A DNA stretch of 36,123 nucleotides from Acidimicrobiaceae bacterium. GTDB taxonomy: Bacteria; Actinomycetota; Acidimicrobiia; Acidimicrobiales; Bog-793. How positions within the stretch are numbered: the first letter of the stretch is position 1; the number at the start of each line of letters is the position of its first letter. Shown one piece after another: positions 16,465 to 24,070 of the stretch. The stretch covers positions 1 to 36,123 of the forward strand of contig DAHUZG010000078.1 of NCBI GenBank assembly GCA_027306715.1, written 5' to 3'. The position numbers and the translations under genes are program-made. Under the pieces are notes generated by a model. The model ran no database searches. It was not told where the DNA came from and was given only the letters and a program-made list of their open reading frames with translations.

Positions 16465-17652
16465 ATGGTGCTGTCCGAGCGATTCGTGGCTGCGGTGTCC
16501 GACGACGAGCTCGAGCGGCGCTGGCGCGCCACGCGCCAGGCCATGGCCGGCGCCGGCCTCGACGTCCTCGTCGCCGAGAACAACAACAACTCTGTCGGCG
16601 GCTACGTGCAGTGGCTCACCGGTGTGCCGGCGACCAACGGGGTGCCGCTCACGGTCGTCTTCCCCCGCGACGACGAGATGACCGTGATCAACCACGGCCC
16701 GCGCGACGCCCGGCGCGAGCTGTCGGAGAGCGACGGCGTATGGCGCGGGGTGAAGGCGATCCGCTCGACGGCCTTCTTCGCCGCCGTCGGCTACACGAGC
16801 ACGAGCCAGAGCGCGCTCGTGGTCGAGGCGCTGGCGCCGTTCGCGACGGCGACGATCGGGCTGCTGACGCCGTTCCAGATGCTCTACTCGACTGTCGCCG
16901 ACGTCGCCTCGGCGTTGCCGTCAGCCCGCCTCGTCGACGCCGCCGACTCGATCGACCCGGTGAAGGTGCCGAAGTCGGCGGAGGAGATCGAGATGATCCG
17001 GCGTGCTGCCGCCATCCAGGACGCCGCCTTCGAGGCGGCGCTCGCGGCCATCGAGCCGGGGCGCACCGATCGCGAGGTGGCGGCCGCCGCCCAGGCGCGC
17101 AGCGTCGAGCTCGGCAGCGACCAGGGCTTCGTCCTCTGTGGCTCCTCCCCGCTCGGCCTGCCGGCGCACTTCGGGCCTTCTCACCTGCAAGGACGGGTGA
17201 TCAAGGAAGGCGACGTCGTCGCCCTGCTCGTCGAGAACAGCGGTCCGGGTGGGATGTGGAGCGAGCTCGGCCGCTCGGTCGTGCTCGGCAAGGCCCCCGA
17301 GCGCCTCCTCGAGGCGTTCGACTTCGCCTTCGCAGCCCAGAGCTTCACGCTCGAACGGCTCCGTCCCGGCGCCTCGGCGGCGCAGGTGCACGCCGAGTAC
17401 CAGGAGCACCTCCGCCAGCACGGGCGGCCGCCCGAGCGCCGCATCCATTGCCACGGCCAGGGCTACGACCTCGTCGAGCGACCTCTCATCCGTGACGACG
17501 AGACGATGCCCCTCCCGGACGTCCTCAACGTCGCCTGCCACCCCGGCTTCGACACCGAGGACGCGTTCTGCACGGTCTGTGATGGGTTCATCATCACCGC
17601 AGCCGGCGCCGAACGTCTGCACAAGACCGAGCAGAGGCTCTTCGAGCTGTGA
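16465..17652 (+). CDS. M24-family (creatinase-like) protein lacking metal ligands
   Basis: 395-aa pita-bread-fold protein with an N-terminal creatinase domain (about 15-160) and an M24 catalytic domain (about 170-390). One His is kept (H330, HCHGQG). The positions where metallopeptidases have Asp, Asp, Glu and Glu read VENSG (about 257), WSELGR (about 267), ACHPGF (His at 359) and FCTVCDG (about 369-373). Creatinase is a known metal-free member of this fold, so hydrolysis of a C-N bond in a non-peptide substrate is plausible. The start at 16465, rather than 16399, is supported by GAGGAG upstream. Its stop overlaps the next gene by 4 bp. Confidence 0.8.
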   Translation: MVLSERFVAAVSDDELERRWRATRQAMAGAGLDVLVAENNNNSVGGYVQWLTGVPATNGVPLTVVFPRDDEMTVINHGPRDARRELSESDGVWRGVKAIRSTAFFAAVGYTSTSQSALVVEALAPFATATIGLLTPFQMLYSTVADVASALPSARLVDAADSIDPVKVPKSAEEIEMIRRAAAIQDAAFEAALAAIEPGRTDREVAAAAQARSVELGSDQGFVLCGSSPLGLPAHFGPSHLQGRVIKEGDVVALLVENSGPGGMWSELGRSVVLGKAPERLLEAFDFAFAAQSFTLERLRPGASAAQVHAEYQEHLRQHGRPPERRIHCHGQGYDLVERPLIRDDETMPLPDVLNVACHPGFDTEDAFCTVCDGFIITAAGAERLHKTEQRLFEL

Positions 17653-18629
17653 GCGCGCCGCTCGCCGTCGACGTCCACGCCCATGCCTCGACCGAGCCCT
17701 TCAGCGCCCTCGTCGGCGGTTACGAGGGTCGCGACGAGGTGATGCTCGCCGCCCGCGAGCGCCATCTCGCACAGGTCGAGCGCTTCCCCCTGCTCTCGTC
17801 GGGCTGGGACCGCCGCGTCCAGCTGATGGAGGAGGTGGGCGTCGGCCGCCAGCTGCTCAGTGCCGGCACCCCACGACCGTTTCCCGGGCGCCAGCTGCGC
17901 GTCGAGATCGTGCAGGCGTGGAACGACGGCGCCGACGAGCTCGCCCGCCGCTATCCTGGACGGTTCTCGGTGTTCGCCAGCGTTCCGCTGCCGTTCGTCG
18001 ACGCGGCGATCGAGGAGACGCGGCGGATCGCCGCTCGGCCGACGACCACCGGGGTGACCGTGAGCACCCACACCGCGGGGATGGCGATCGACGACCCCGC
18101 CTGGGAGGCGCTCTACGAGGTCTGGAACGAGCTCGGCCTGACGGTCTTCTTGCACCCGGACGGGTTCTGCGTGCGCGGGTTGCTGGCCGACTACGGGATG
18201 GACATCGATATCGGCACCCAGTTCGACGACGTCATCGCCTCGGTCCGGCTCATCAACTCGCTCATCCCCGAGCGCTTCCCCGACGTCTCGTGGATCGTGC
18301 CGCATCTCGGTGGGGCGCTGCCGTTCCTCCTCACCCGCCTCGACCAGCACTGGTGGAACAGCCGTCAGCAGCGACCACTCTCGGCTCGGCCGAGCGAGTC
18401 CTTGCGCGGGTTGTACTTCGACACCGCCGGGCACGGCGCGGCGCCGATCCGCTACGCCCTCGACCACCTCGGCTCGCGGCGCGTGCTGTTCGGCTCGGAC
18501 TTCCCGATGCTCGGCGAGGACTGCTTGTCGCTGGCGATGCGCTCGCTCCTCGACGGCACCACCGCCGAGGAGCGGGGCGCGGTGCTCGAGGCGAACGCCG
18601 CGGGGCTCACTGCGAAAAGCCGTGCCTGA
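17649..18629 (+). CDS. Amidohydrolase-2 family protein (ACMSD-like), paralogue 2
   Basis: 326-aa metal-dependent hydrolase or decarboxylase, closely related to the protein at 9740 but without its Ala-rich N-terminal tail. Metal positions are H10 and H12 (DVHAHA), His in VFLHPDGF, His in VPHLGGALPF and Asp in GSDFPM. The GTG start overlaps the M24 stop (GTGA), so the two are translationally coupled. Two paralogues in one operon suggest that two related intermediates are processed, or a heteromer forms. It is the last gene of the + strand arm; a palindrome follows at 18658. Confidence 0.87.
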   Translation: MSAPLAVDVHAHASTEPFSALVGGYEGRDEVMLAARERHLAQVERFPLLSSGWDRRVQLMEEVGVGRQLLSAGTPRPFPGRQLRVEIVQAWNDGADELARRYPGRFSVFASVPLPFVDAAIEETRRIAARPTTTGVTVSTHTAGMAIDDPAWEALYEVWNELGLTVFLHPDGFCVRGLLADYGMDIDIGTQFDDVIASVRLINSLIPERFPDVSWIVPHLGGALPFLLTRLDQHWWNSRQQRPLSARPSESLRGLYFDTAGHGAAPIRYALDHLGSRRVLFGSDFPMLGEDCLSLAMRSLLDGTTAEERGAVLEANAAGLTAKSRA

Positions 18630-18657
18630 GCCCGGTTCCTGAGCCCGGTGCTTCGCC

Positions 18658-18673
18658 CCCGGCTCGAGCCGGG
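18658..18673. terminator. Possible terminator hairpin after the + strand arm
   Basis: CCCGGCTCGAGCCGGG is a perfect 16-nt palindrome (6-bp stem, TCGA loop) 28 bp after the amidohydrolase stop, between convergent genes. There is no T-tract, so termination activity is uncertain. Confidence 0.35.
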
Positions 18674-18774
18674 TGCAGGCTCCCTCGCCGGCGGCGCGGC
18701 GCCCCCGCTCAGCGGATGCTCCGAGAGATCGCGGCCGGGCGAGCTTCCTCCCGCCGGCCCGAGGGGCGCGGCGC

Positions 18775-19731
18775 TCAGCTGTCGAGGGGGATGCGGTTGA
18801 GCATCGCGGCCTTGTCACCGCTGAGGTAGCAGCGCAGGTTGTGCTCGAGCACGCTCAGCGCCTGATCGGCGTAACGGTCGCTGCGGCCGGCGAGATGGGC
18901 CGTGAGGAAGACGTTGTCGAGGTCCCAGAGCGCGCTCGACGAGGGCAGCGGCTCGGTCTCGAACACGTCAAGGGCTGCGCCGGCGATCGACCGGGCTCGC
19001 AAGGCGTCGATCAGCGCCTCCTCGTCCACCACCCCGCCACGGGCGACGTTGAGCAGGTAGGCCGACGGCCGCATCCTGGCCAGCAGCGCGGCGTCGACGA
19101 GGTGATGGGTCTCGGCGGTGTACGAGGCGGTGAGGACGAGGAAGTCGACCCGGGAGGCAACCTCGGCGAGCTCGTCGTAGCCGTGAAGCTCGTCGCAGCT
19201 GCCGGCGGCGTCGCTTGTTCGCGAGACGCCGATCACGTGCATCCCGAGGCAGCGGCAGAGTCGTGCCACCTGCTGGCCGGAGACGCCGAGGCCGACGACG
19301 CCGACGGTCTTGCCGGCGAGCTGCACCGGGCTCCAGCGGTCCCACCGGCGAGCTGCCTGATTGAGGACCGAGCGGGCGACGCTGCGGTTGAGCACGAGCA
19401 TCTGGGTGATCACCGTCTCGGCCATCTGCGGTCCGTGGATCCCGCGCATCGAGGTGAGCTCGACCTCGCCGCGGCCGCGCAACGCCGGCACGAAACGGTC
19501 GACTCCGGTGATCAGCGCCTGCACCCAGCGCAGGCGGGGCAGGGACTCGAGAACCTCGGGGCACATCGAGGCGCCCTTGGTCATGAGCACCTCGGCGTCG
19601 GCCACCTCGGCGAGCCGGTCGACGAGCCCGTCGAGGTCGGGGGCGACGGAGAAGCGCACCGCCGGGAACGCCGTGGCGAGGACCTCCTCGTAGTGCTCGC
19701 CGTCCTCGTCCTCGATGATGATCGTCGTCAC
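18775..19731 (-). CDS. D-isomer-specific 2-hydroxyacid dehydrogenase family protein
   Basis: 318-aa NAD(P)-dependent dehydrogenase of the D-2-hydroxyacid family, interconverting 2-keto and D-2-hydroxy acids. The nucleotide-binding motif is GVVGLGVSGQQVA (about residue 140), the catalytic Arg lies in NVARGGVVDE, Glu in FETEPLP and His in LTAHLAG. The GTG start at 19731 is chosen because AGAGGG sits just upstream and the domain begins there (TTIIIEDEDGEHYEE). The longer frame upstream is low-complexity Pro/Gly/Arg. It stands alone on the minus strand between the two + strand operons. The 459-bp gap to the importer gene carries the signals listed separately. Confidence 0.87.
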   Translation of the reverse strand: MTTIIIEDEDGEHYEEVLATAFPAVRFSVAPDLDGLVDRLAEVADAEVLMTKGASMCPEVLESLPRLRWVQALITGVDRFVPALRGRGEVELTSMRGIHGPQMAETVITQMLVLNRSVARSVLNQAARRWDRWSPVQLAGKTVGVVGLGVSGQQVARLCRCLGMHVIGVSRTSDAAGSCDELHGYDELAEVASRVDFLVLTASYTAETHHLVDAALLARMRPSAYLLNVARGGVVDEEALIDALRARSIAGAALDVFETEPLPSSSALWDLDNVFLTAHLAGRSDRYADQALSVLEHNLRCYLSGDKAAMLNRIPLDS

Positions 19732-19952
19732 GTTGTCCCTCTCGGTTCCAGCCGGGCAGTCTCCGGACGCCCCGGGCCGCCCGGGGCCCTCCACGCGGCG
19801 GCCCTGCCGGCGACAGCCCGATCCCGGCCCGGTGATCCGTCCGGCACGCGGATGCCTCACGCGCCCGGGCGACGGGTGCCGGAATGGTAAGGGTTGCTGC
19901 TTTATCCCGTCAATCGAGCCCGCGCCGTCGCCCGGGCCGACCGGACGCGACA

Positions 19953-19981
19953 TTGAAGCCGCGACGTCGCCGTGCTAGCTT
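19953..19981 (+). promoter_or_regulatory. Candidate promoter of the ABC importer operon
   Basis: TTGAAG (19953-19958), a 17-bp spacer and TAGCTT (19976-19981) lie about 210 bp before the binding-protein gene. The predicted start is near 19988, at the edge of the TGGGAT inverted repeat. Confidence 0.5.
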
Positions 19982-19987
19982 CCCGGG

Positions 19988-20014
19988 TGGGATAGTTGTC
20001 CCGATTGGTGGGAT
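19988..20014. promoter_or_regulatory. Candidate IclR-type operator before the ABC operon
   Basis: TGGGAT-AGTT-GTCCCG (19988-20003) matches the inverted repeat at 8562-8577 in 10 of 12 arm positions with the same 4-bp spacer. A second TGGGAT half-site starts at 20009, 21 bp (two helical turns) downstream of the first. The site sits at the predicted transcription start. Confidence 0.55.
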
Positions 20015-20113
20015 GATCGAGACGGTGTCTGAGAGGATACCCGGGACGGCAGGGCAAGCCGGAGAGGCCGCCCGGCCTCCGAGGCGGCCGAGCTGACGCT
20101 CGGGGACGCCGAG

Positions 20114-20149
20114 CCGGAGGATGCCCCGGAGGATGCCCCGGAGGATGCC
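20114..20149. repeat. 12-bp tandem repeat, three exact copies
   Basis: Unit CCGGAGGATGCC, three perfect head-to-tail copies in the leader of the ABC operon, ending about 40 bp before the binding-protein start. Each copy contains GGAGG followed shortly by ATG, so it mimics small ribosome-start sites. Confidence 0.8.
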
Positions 20150-20190
20150 GGAGCGCTGCAGCGTTGCAGCAAAGCAGAGGGGGAAACGAC

Positions 20191-21291
20191 ATGCGCAAGT
20201 CAGGGTCGGGCTCCACGCGTCTTGCAGCCGGTGGTCGGCGCTGGACCGCCGGGGCGCTCGTCGCAGCAGCGGCGGCGCTCGCGGTCATGCCGGGCGCGGC
20301 CTCGGCGACGGGGCGAGCTACCGTTCGTGATGCCGGAGCCCGACCGGCGGCGACGCGACATGTGGGCCGGCACTACACGATCGGCTTCATCCTCGCCTCC
20401 CCGGTATCGGCCTTGATCGACATGGGCAACGGCGTGCAGGGTGAGGCGAAGCGGCTCGGGATGGGTTTTGACTACGAGAGCGCTAGCTTCTCCTCGAGCA
20501 CCCAGCTCTCGGCGATGAGCTCGATGATCGCCCGCCACGTCAGCGCCATCATCACCTCACCGCTTGTCACGAAGTCCTTCGAGACCTCGATCGAGCAGGC
20601 GAAGAAGGCGGGCATCCCGGTCCTCGTCTACGACGGCTCCGACCCGGGGCTCACGATGGACATGACCAACGCCGACTACCAGGCCGCCTACGACATGGTG
20701 GGCTACGTCGCCAAGCATCTGAGGTCCGAGCACAAGCCGTGCGACATCGCCCTGCTGCAGGGCCTGCCGGTCGTTCCGGCACTGGGCAACCGGGACAAGG
20801 GGATGGTCGCCGGCGCCAAGGCGAACCACTGCACCGTGCTCGGCACCCAGGTCGACACCGCCGACACGCTGAGCTCTGCAGCGACGATCGCAGATCAGTG
20901 GAAGAGCCAGTTCGGCAGCAAGCTCGAGGCGATCATCCCGTACAACGACGGCGCGGCGCTCGGCGTCGTCTCGGCGGTCAGCTCGAGCTTCAACCCGGTC
21001 GTCGTCGGGTTCAACGGCGAGCCGCAGAACGTCAAGGACGTCGCCGCCGGCAGGCTCTGGGAGGACTACGCGCTGCAGAACACGATCATGGGCGAGGGCC
21101 TCGCCTGGGCGGCGTACCAGGTGCTCACCGGCCACAAGGTGCCGGTGACGGTGTACTCCCCGTACGTGTTGCTGACCAAGTCGAATGCGGCCAGCTACAA
21201 GGGCGATACGTACTTCCTGGCGCACCCGCCGAAGTCGTTCTCGATCATCAGGTACAAGGGGCAGTGGCAGCTCAAGTACTCGGGTTCCTGA
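20191..21291 (+). CDS. Sugar-type ABC transporter substrate-binding protein
   Basis: 366-aa exported binding protein of the ribose/RbsB-like group (periplasmic-binding-protein domain 4). An N-terminal signal peptide is seen: basic RRW, then an Ala-rich hydrophobic stretch (about residues 22-45) with an AxA-type site near GAASATG. There is no lipobox Cys, which is unusual for a binding protein in a monoderm actinobacterium. The mature domain runs from HYTIGFILASPVSAL to the C-terminus. The ATG at 20191 follows AGAGGGGGAAACGAC; the in-frame start at 20164 has none. With the two downstream genes it makes one importer, probably feeding the catabolic cluster. The ligand is unknown and need not be a sugar. 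Confidence 0.85.
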   Translation: MRKSGSGSTRLAAGGRRWTAGALVAAAAALAVMPGAASATGRATVRDAGARPAATRHVGRHYTIGFILASPVSALIDMGNGVQGEAKRLGMGFDYESASFSSSTQLSAMSSMIARHVSAIITSPLVTKSFETSIEQAKKAGIPVLVYDGSDPGLTMDMTNADYQAAYDMVGYVAKHLRSEHKPCDIALLQGLPVVPALGNRDKGMVAGAKANHCTVLGTQVDTADTLSSAATIADQWKSQFGSKLEAIIPYNDGAALGVVSAVSSSFNPVVVGFNGEPQNVKDVAAGRLWEDYALQNTIMGEGLAWAAYQVLTGHKVPVTVYSPYVLLTKSNAASYKGDTYFLAHPPKSFSIIRYKGQWQLKYSGS

Positions 21292-21338
21292 GCCGGCCCG
21301 CCTGACGGCCGGCGACGACTCGGCGCCGAGCGGCCCCG

Positions 21339-22808
21339 GTGTTGCGCGCAGCTGGCATCTCCAAGCGGTTCGGCTCGGTTCAGGCGCTCGCCGGGGTCGA
21401 CTTCGAGGTCGACGCCGGCGAGGTCGTGGCCCTGGCCGGGGAGAACGGCTCCGGGAAGTCGACACTGTCACGGATCCTCTCGGGTGTCATCCGGCCTGAC
21501 AGCGGGGAGATCGCGCTCGACGCCCGGCGCGTCGAGCTCTCCCGCCCTCTCGAGGCGCTGCGGGCGGGGATCGCGATCGTCACCCAGGAGGTGACGGCGG
21601 TCCCGGCCCTGAGCGTGGCCGAGAACGTCCTCCTGCCGACCGAGCGCTCCCTGCTCTCTGCTTATCGACGTCGAGCAGTGGTCCGCGAGGCGCGGCGGGC
21701 GCTCGAGCAGGTGCAGCTGAGCGTCGACCCGAGCGCAGCGTTCTCGTCGCTCAACCCCGGGCAGGCCGTGCTGGCCGAGCTGGCGCGGGCGCTCGTCTCG
21801 GCGCCACGGCTGCTCATCCTCGACGAGGTGACGACCCGGATCGGGGGGCCTGACGTCGACCGCCTGTTCGCACTGTTGTCGTCCCTCGCCGCCGGCGGGA
21901 TGGGAATCGTGCTCATCACCCATCGCCTTGTCGAGATCACCGCCTTGGCGGACAGGACGGTCGTGCTGCGCGACGGGCGTCGGGTCGGCGAGCTGCGGCG
22001 TGGAGAGAGCTCCGAGGACCGCATCTCGGCGATGATGGTCGGGCGCGACGTCGAGGAGTTCCAACGGCGGCCGATCGAGCCCTCGGCTCCGCCCCGTCTC
22101 GAGCTGCGGGGGCTTGTCGTCGCCGGCCTCAAGTCGCCGGTGAGCCTGTCCGTGCGCGCCGGTGAGGTGGTCGGCATGTCCGGCCTCGTCGGTGCCGGGA
22201 GGAGCGAGGTGCTCGAGACGATCGTCGGGCGGCGCCCCGCGACCGGCGGCGAGGTGCTCGTCGACGGCCGGCCGCTGCCGCTCGGCAACGTCCGGGCTAC
22301 CTGCGCTTCCGGCGTGGCGCTCGTCCCCGAGGACCGGCGCGGCCAGGGTCTGTTGATGGAGGCGCCGGTCAGCACCAACGTCGCGCTCGGCCGCTGGCGG
22401 GCGTGGTCACGGGCGAGCAAGTCCCGCGAGCTGGCGCTGCTGCACCGCTTCGGGCCGCGCGTCGGGCTGCGACTGCGCCGCCGCGCCGACCCGCTCGTCA
22501 ACACCCTCTCCGGCGGCAACCAGCAGAAGGTGCTCTTTGCCCGTGCCCTGGCGACCTCGCCGAAGGTGCTGTTGCTCGACGAGCCGACGCGCGGCATCGA
22601 CGTCGGAGCCCGCGAGGAGATCTTCACGCTCGTCGGCGAGCTGCTGCTCGAGGGGATGGCGGTGCTGATGGCTTCCTCGGACATGCGCGAGCTGCTGGCG
22701 CTGTCCCACCGGATCGTCGTGCTGCACGACCGTGAGGTGGTCGCCGAGCTCGACGCCACCGAAGCCTCCGAGGAGCGGCTGGCGCTGCTCGGAGGAGGTG
22801 GCCGGTGA
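21339..22808 (+). CDS. Ribose-type ABC transporter ATP-binding protein (two NBDs)
   Basis: 489-aa tandem ATPase of the RbsA/MglA type. NBD1 has an intact Walker A (GENGSGKST, residues 34-42) and Walker B (LLILDE), but its signature reads LNPGQ where LSxGQ is usual, and VTT replaces PTS after the Walker B Glu. NBD2 has the usual degenerate Walker A (GLVGAGRSE, no Lys), an intact signature (LSGGNQQK) and LLLDEPTRGID. One composite site (Walker A1 with signature 2) should hydrolyse ATP, while the other looks inactive. The GTG start is 47 bp after the binding-protein gene, and the stop overlaps the permease GTG by 4 bp. Confidence 0.88.
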   Translation: MLRAAGISKRFGSVQALAGVDFEVDAGEVVALAGENGSGKSTLSRILSGVIRPDSGEIALDARRVELSRPLEALRAGIAIVTQEVTAVPALSVAENVLLPTERSLLSAYRRRAVVREARRALEQVQLSVDPSAAFSSLNPGQAVLAELARALVSAPRLLILDEVTTRIGGPDVDRLFALLSSLAAGGMGIVLITHRLVEITALADRTVVLRDGRRVGELRRGESSEDRISAMMVGRDVEEFQRRPIEPSAPPRLELRGLVVAGLKSPVSLSVRAGEVVGMSGLVGAGRSEVLETIVGRRPATGGEVLVDGRPLPLGNVRATCASGVALVPEDRRGQGLLMEAPVSTNVALGRWRAWSRASKSRELALLHRFGPRVGLRLRRRADPLVNTLSGGNQQKVLFARALATSPKVLLLDEPTRGIDVGAREEIFTLVGELLLEGMAVLMASSDMRELLALSHRIVVLHDREVVAELDATEASEERLALLGGGGR

Positions 22809-23962
22809 GGGCGCCAGGCGCTCGAGAGAGCGACGACCTCGACGGGCAGGCCCGGGGTGTCCTGGCGGCGCAGCGTTTCGTGGGCGCCCTCGGAACCTAT
22901 CGCGGCGTGATCGCCATCCTCGTCGGGCTCGTCATCCTCTTCTCGATCCTCCAGCCGGGCTTTCGCACGACGGCCGACGTCCAGAACATCGTCGAGACCA
23001 ACGCCGTGCTGCTCATCGTCAGCATCGGCCTGACCTTCCCGATGCTGAACGGCGGCTTCGACCTCTCGATCGCCGGGGTCGACGCCCTTGCCGGGATCTT
23101 CCTCGTCAAGCTGCTCATCGCCGGGGTGCCGCTGTGGGCGTCCGTCATCGTTGTCGTGGTCGGCTCGATCCTGTTCGGGGCGATCGGCAACGGCATCCTC
23201 ATCGGCTACCTGAACGTCAACTTCTTCATCGTCACCCTCGGCACTCTGACGATCGCCCAGAGCCTCTCGTTGCAGCTGACCGGCGGTGCCGCCATCGGCA
23301 TGTACAGCCAGCACGTGCTCACCGACTTCGGCAGCGGCCAGCTCGGCCCGATCCCCGACTCCGGGATCATCGCTGCGGCGGTGGTCGTGCTGGCGATCTG
23401 CGCCCTTCGCTACACCGGTTTCGGCCGCATGGTCTACGCCGTCGGAGGCAACCCCGAGGCGGCGCGGCTGGCCGGGATCTCCGCTCCCTGGATCCGGATG
23501 CTCACCTACGCGGTCTCGTCCGGGCTCGCCGGCATCGGCGGCATCATCGAGGTCGGACGCCTGCAGTCGGCCAGCCCGACGACCGACTCGACGATCGAGC
23601 TCACCGCCGCGGCGGCGGTGCTGATCGGTGGGGTCGCCTTCGGCGGCGGCGTCGGCACGATCCTCGGCACGCTGCTCGGCGTCGCATTCCTCGGCGTTCT
23701 CCAGTCCGGCCTGTTGATCTCGGGCCTCTCCTCGTACTGGCAGGGCGTCATCACCGGTGTCGTGCTGATCGGCTCGGTGTCGCTCGACAAGCTCCGCACG
23801 CGCAGTGGCGGCAGGCCGCCGGACCAACGCGGCGTCTTCCGAGTCGTCGACCGGCTACTCGGAGCCGACTCGACGGCTCGCGCCGGGACGTCGGGAAAGA
23901 CCTCGGAGCTCACCCCCGGGTCCGGTGCCGGTCGGGCGGGAGCCGACACCGACAGCGTCTGA
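22805..23962 (+). CDS. Ribose-type ABC transporter permease
   Basis: 385-aa integral membrane protein of the RbsC family (BPD_transp_2). About 8-10 hydrophobic segments span residues 35-325, starting with GVIAILVGLVILFSI. The family motif around FGRMVYAVGGNPEAARLAGI is present. The last 55 residues are hydrophilic and cytoplasmic. The GTG start overlaps the ATPase stop (GTGA). Only one permease gene is present, so it probably acts as a homodimer. Five 21-bp repeats fill the gap after its stop. Confidence 0.88.
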   Translation: MRAPGARESDDLDGQARGVLAAQRFVGALGTYRGVIAILVGLVILFSILQPGFRTTADVQNIVETNAVLLIVSIGLTFPMLNGGFDLSIAGVDALAGIFLVKLLIAGVPLWASVIVVVVGSILFGAIGNGILIGYLNVNFFIVTLGTLTIAQSLSLQLTGGAAIGMYSQHVLTDFGSGQLGPIPDSGIIAAAVVVLAICALRYTGFGRMVYAVGGNPEAARLAGISAPWIRMLTYAVSSGLAGIGGIIEVGRLQSASPTTDSTIELTAAAAVLIGGVAFGGGVGTILGTLLGVAFLGVLQSGLLISGLSSYWQGVITGVVLIGSVSLDKLRTRSGGRPPDQRGVFRVVDRLLGADSTARAGTSGKTSELTPGSGAGRAGADTDSV

Positions 23963-23965
23963 GCC

Positions 23966-24070
23966 CGGCCGAGGCGGCCCAGCTTCGGGCCGAGGCGGCC
24001 CAGCTTCGGGCCGAGGCGGCCCAGCTTCGGGCCGAGGCGGTTCAGCCCCCGGCCGAGGCGGCCCAGCCTC
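23966..24070. repeat. 21-bp tandem repeats between convergent genes
   Basis: About five units of GGGCCGAGGCGGCCCAGCTTC-like sequence, the first three nearly perfect and the last two diverged. The array fills the whole gap between the permease stop and the leuS stop. Each unit contains GGCCG-AGG-CGGCC, a 5-bp stem with a 3-nt loop, so transcripts from either side would carry several small hairpins. A bidirectional terminator or a replication-slippage array are both possible. Confidence 0.85.

Noticed and set aside
11725..16695. Antisense open frame of 1656 codons
   Set aside because: It lies opposite five well-supported genes, has no family features and is rich in Arg, Val, Asp and Leu as expected of a GC-driven shadow frame.
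23963..24070. Heptad-repeat peptide (AEAAQLR type) in a + strand frame through the 21-bp array
   Set aside because: The frame is the shadow of the permease gene; 21 bp being a multiple of three keeps it open by chance.
23966..24070. CRISPR-like array
   Set aside because: The units are contiguous with no unique spacers and there are no cas genes.
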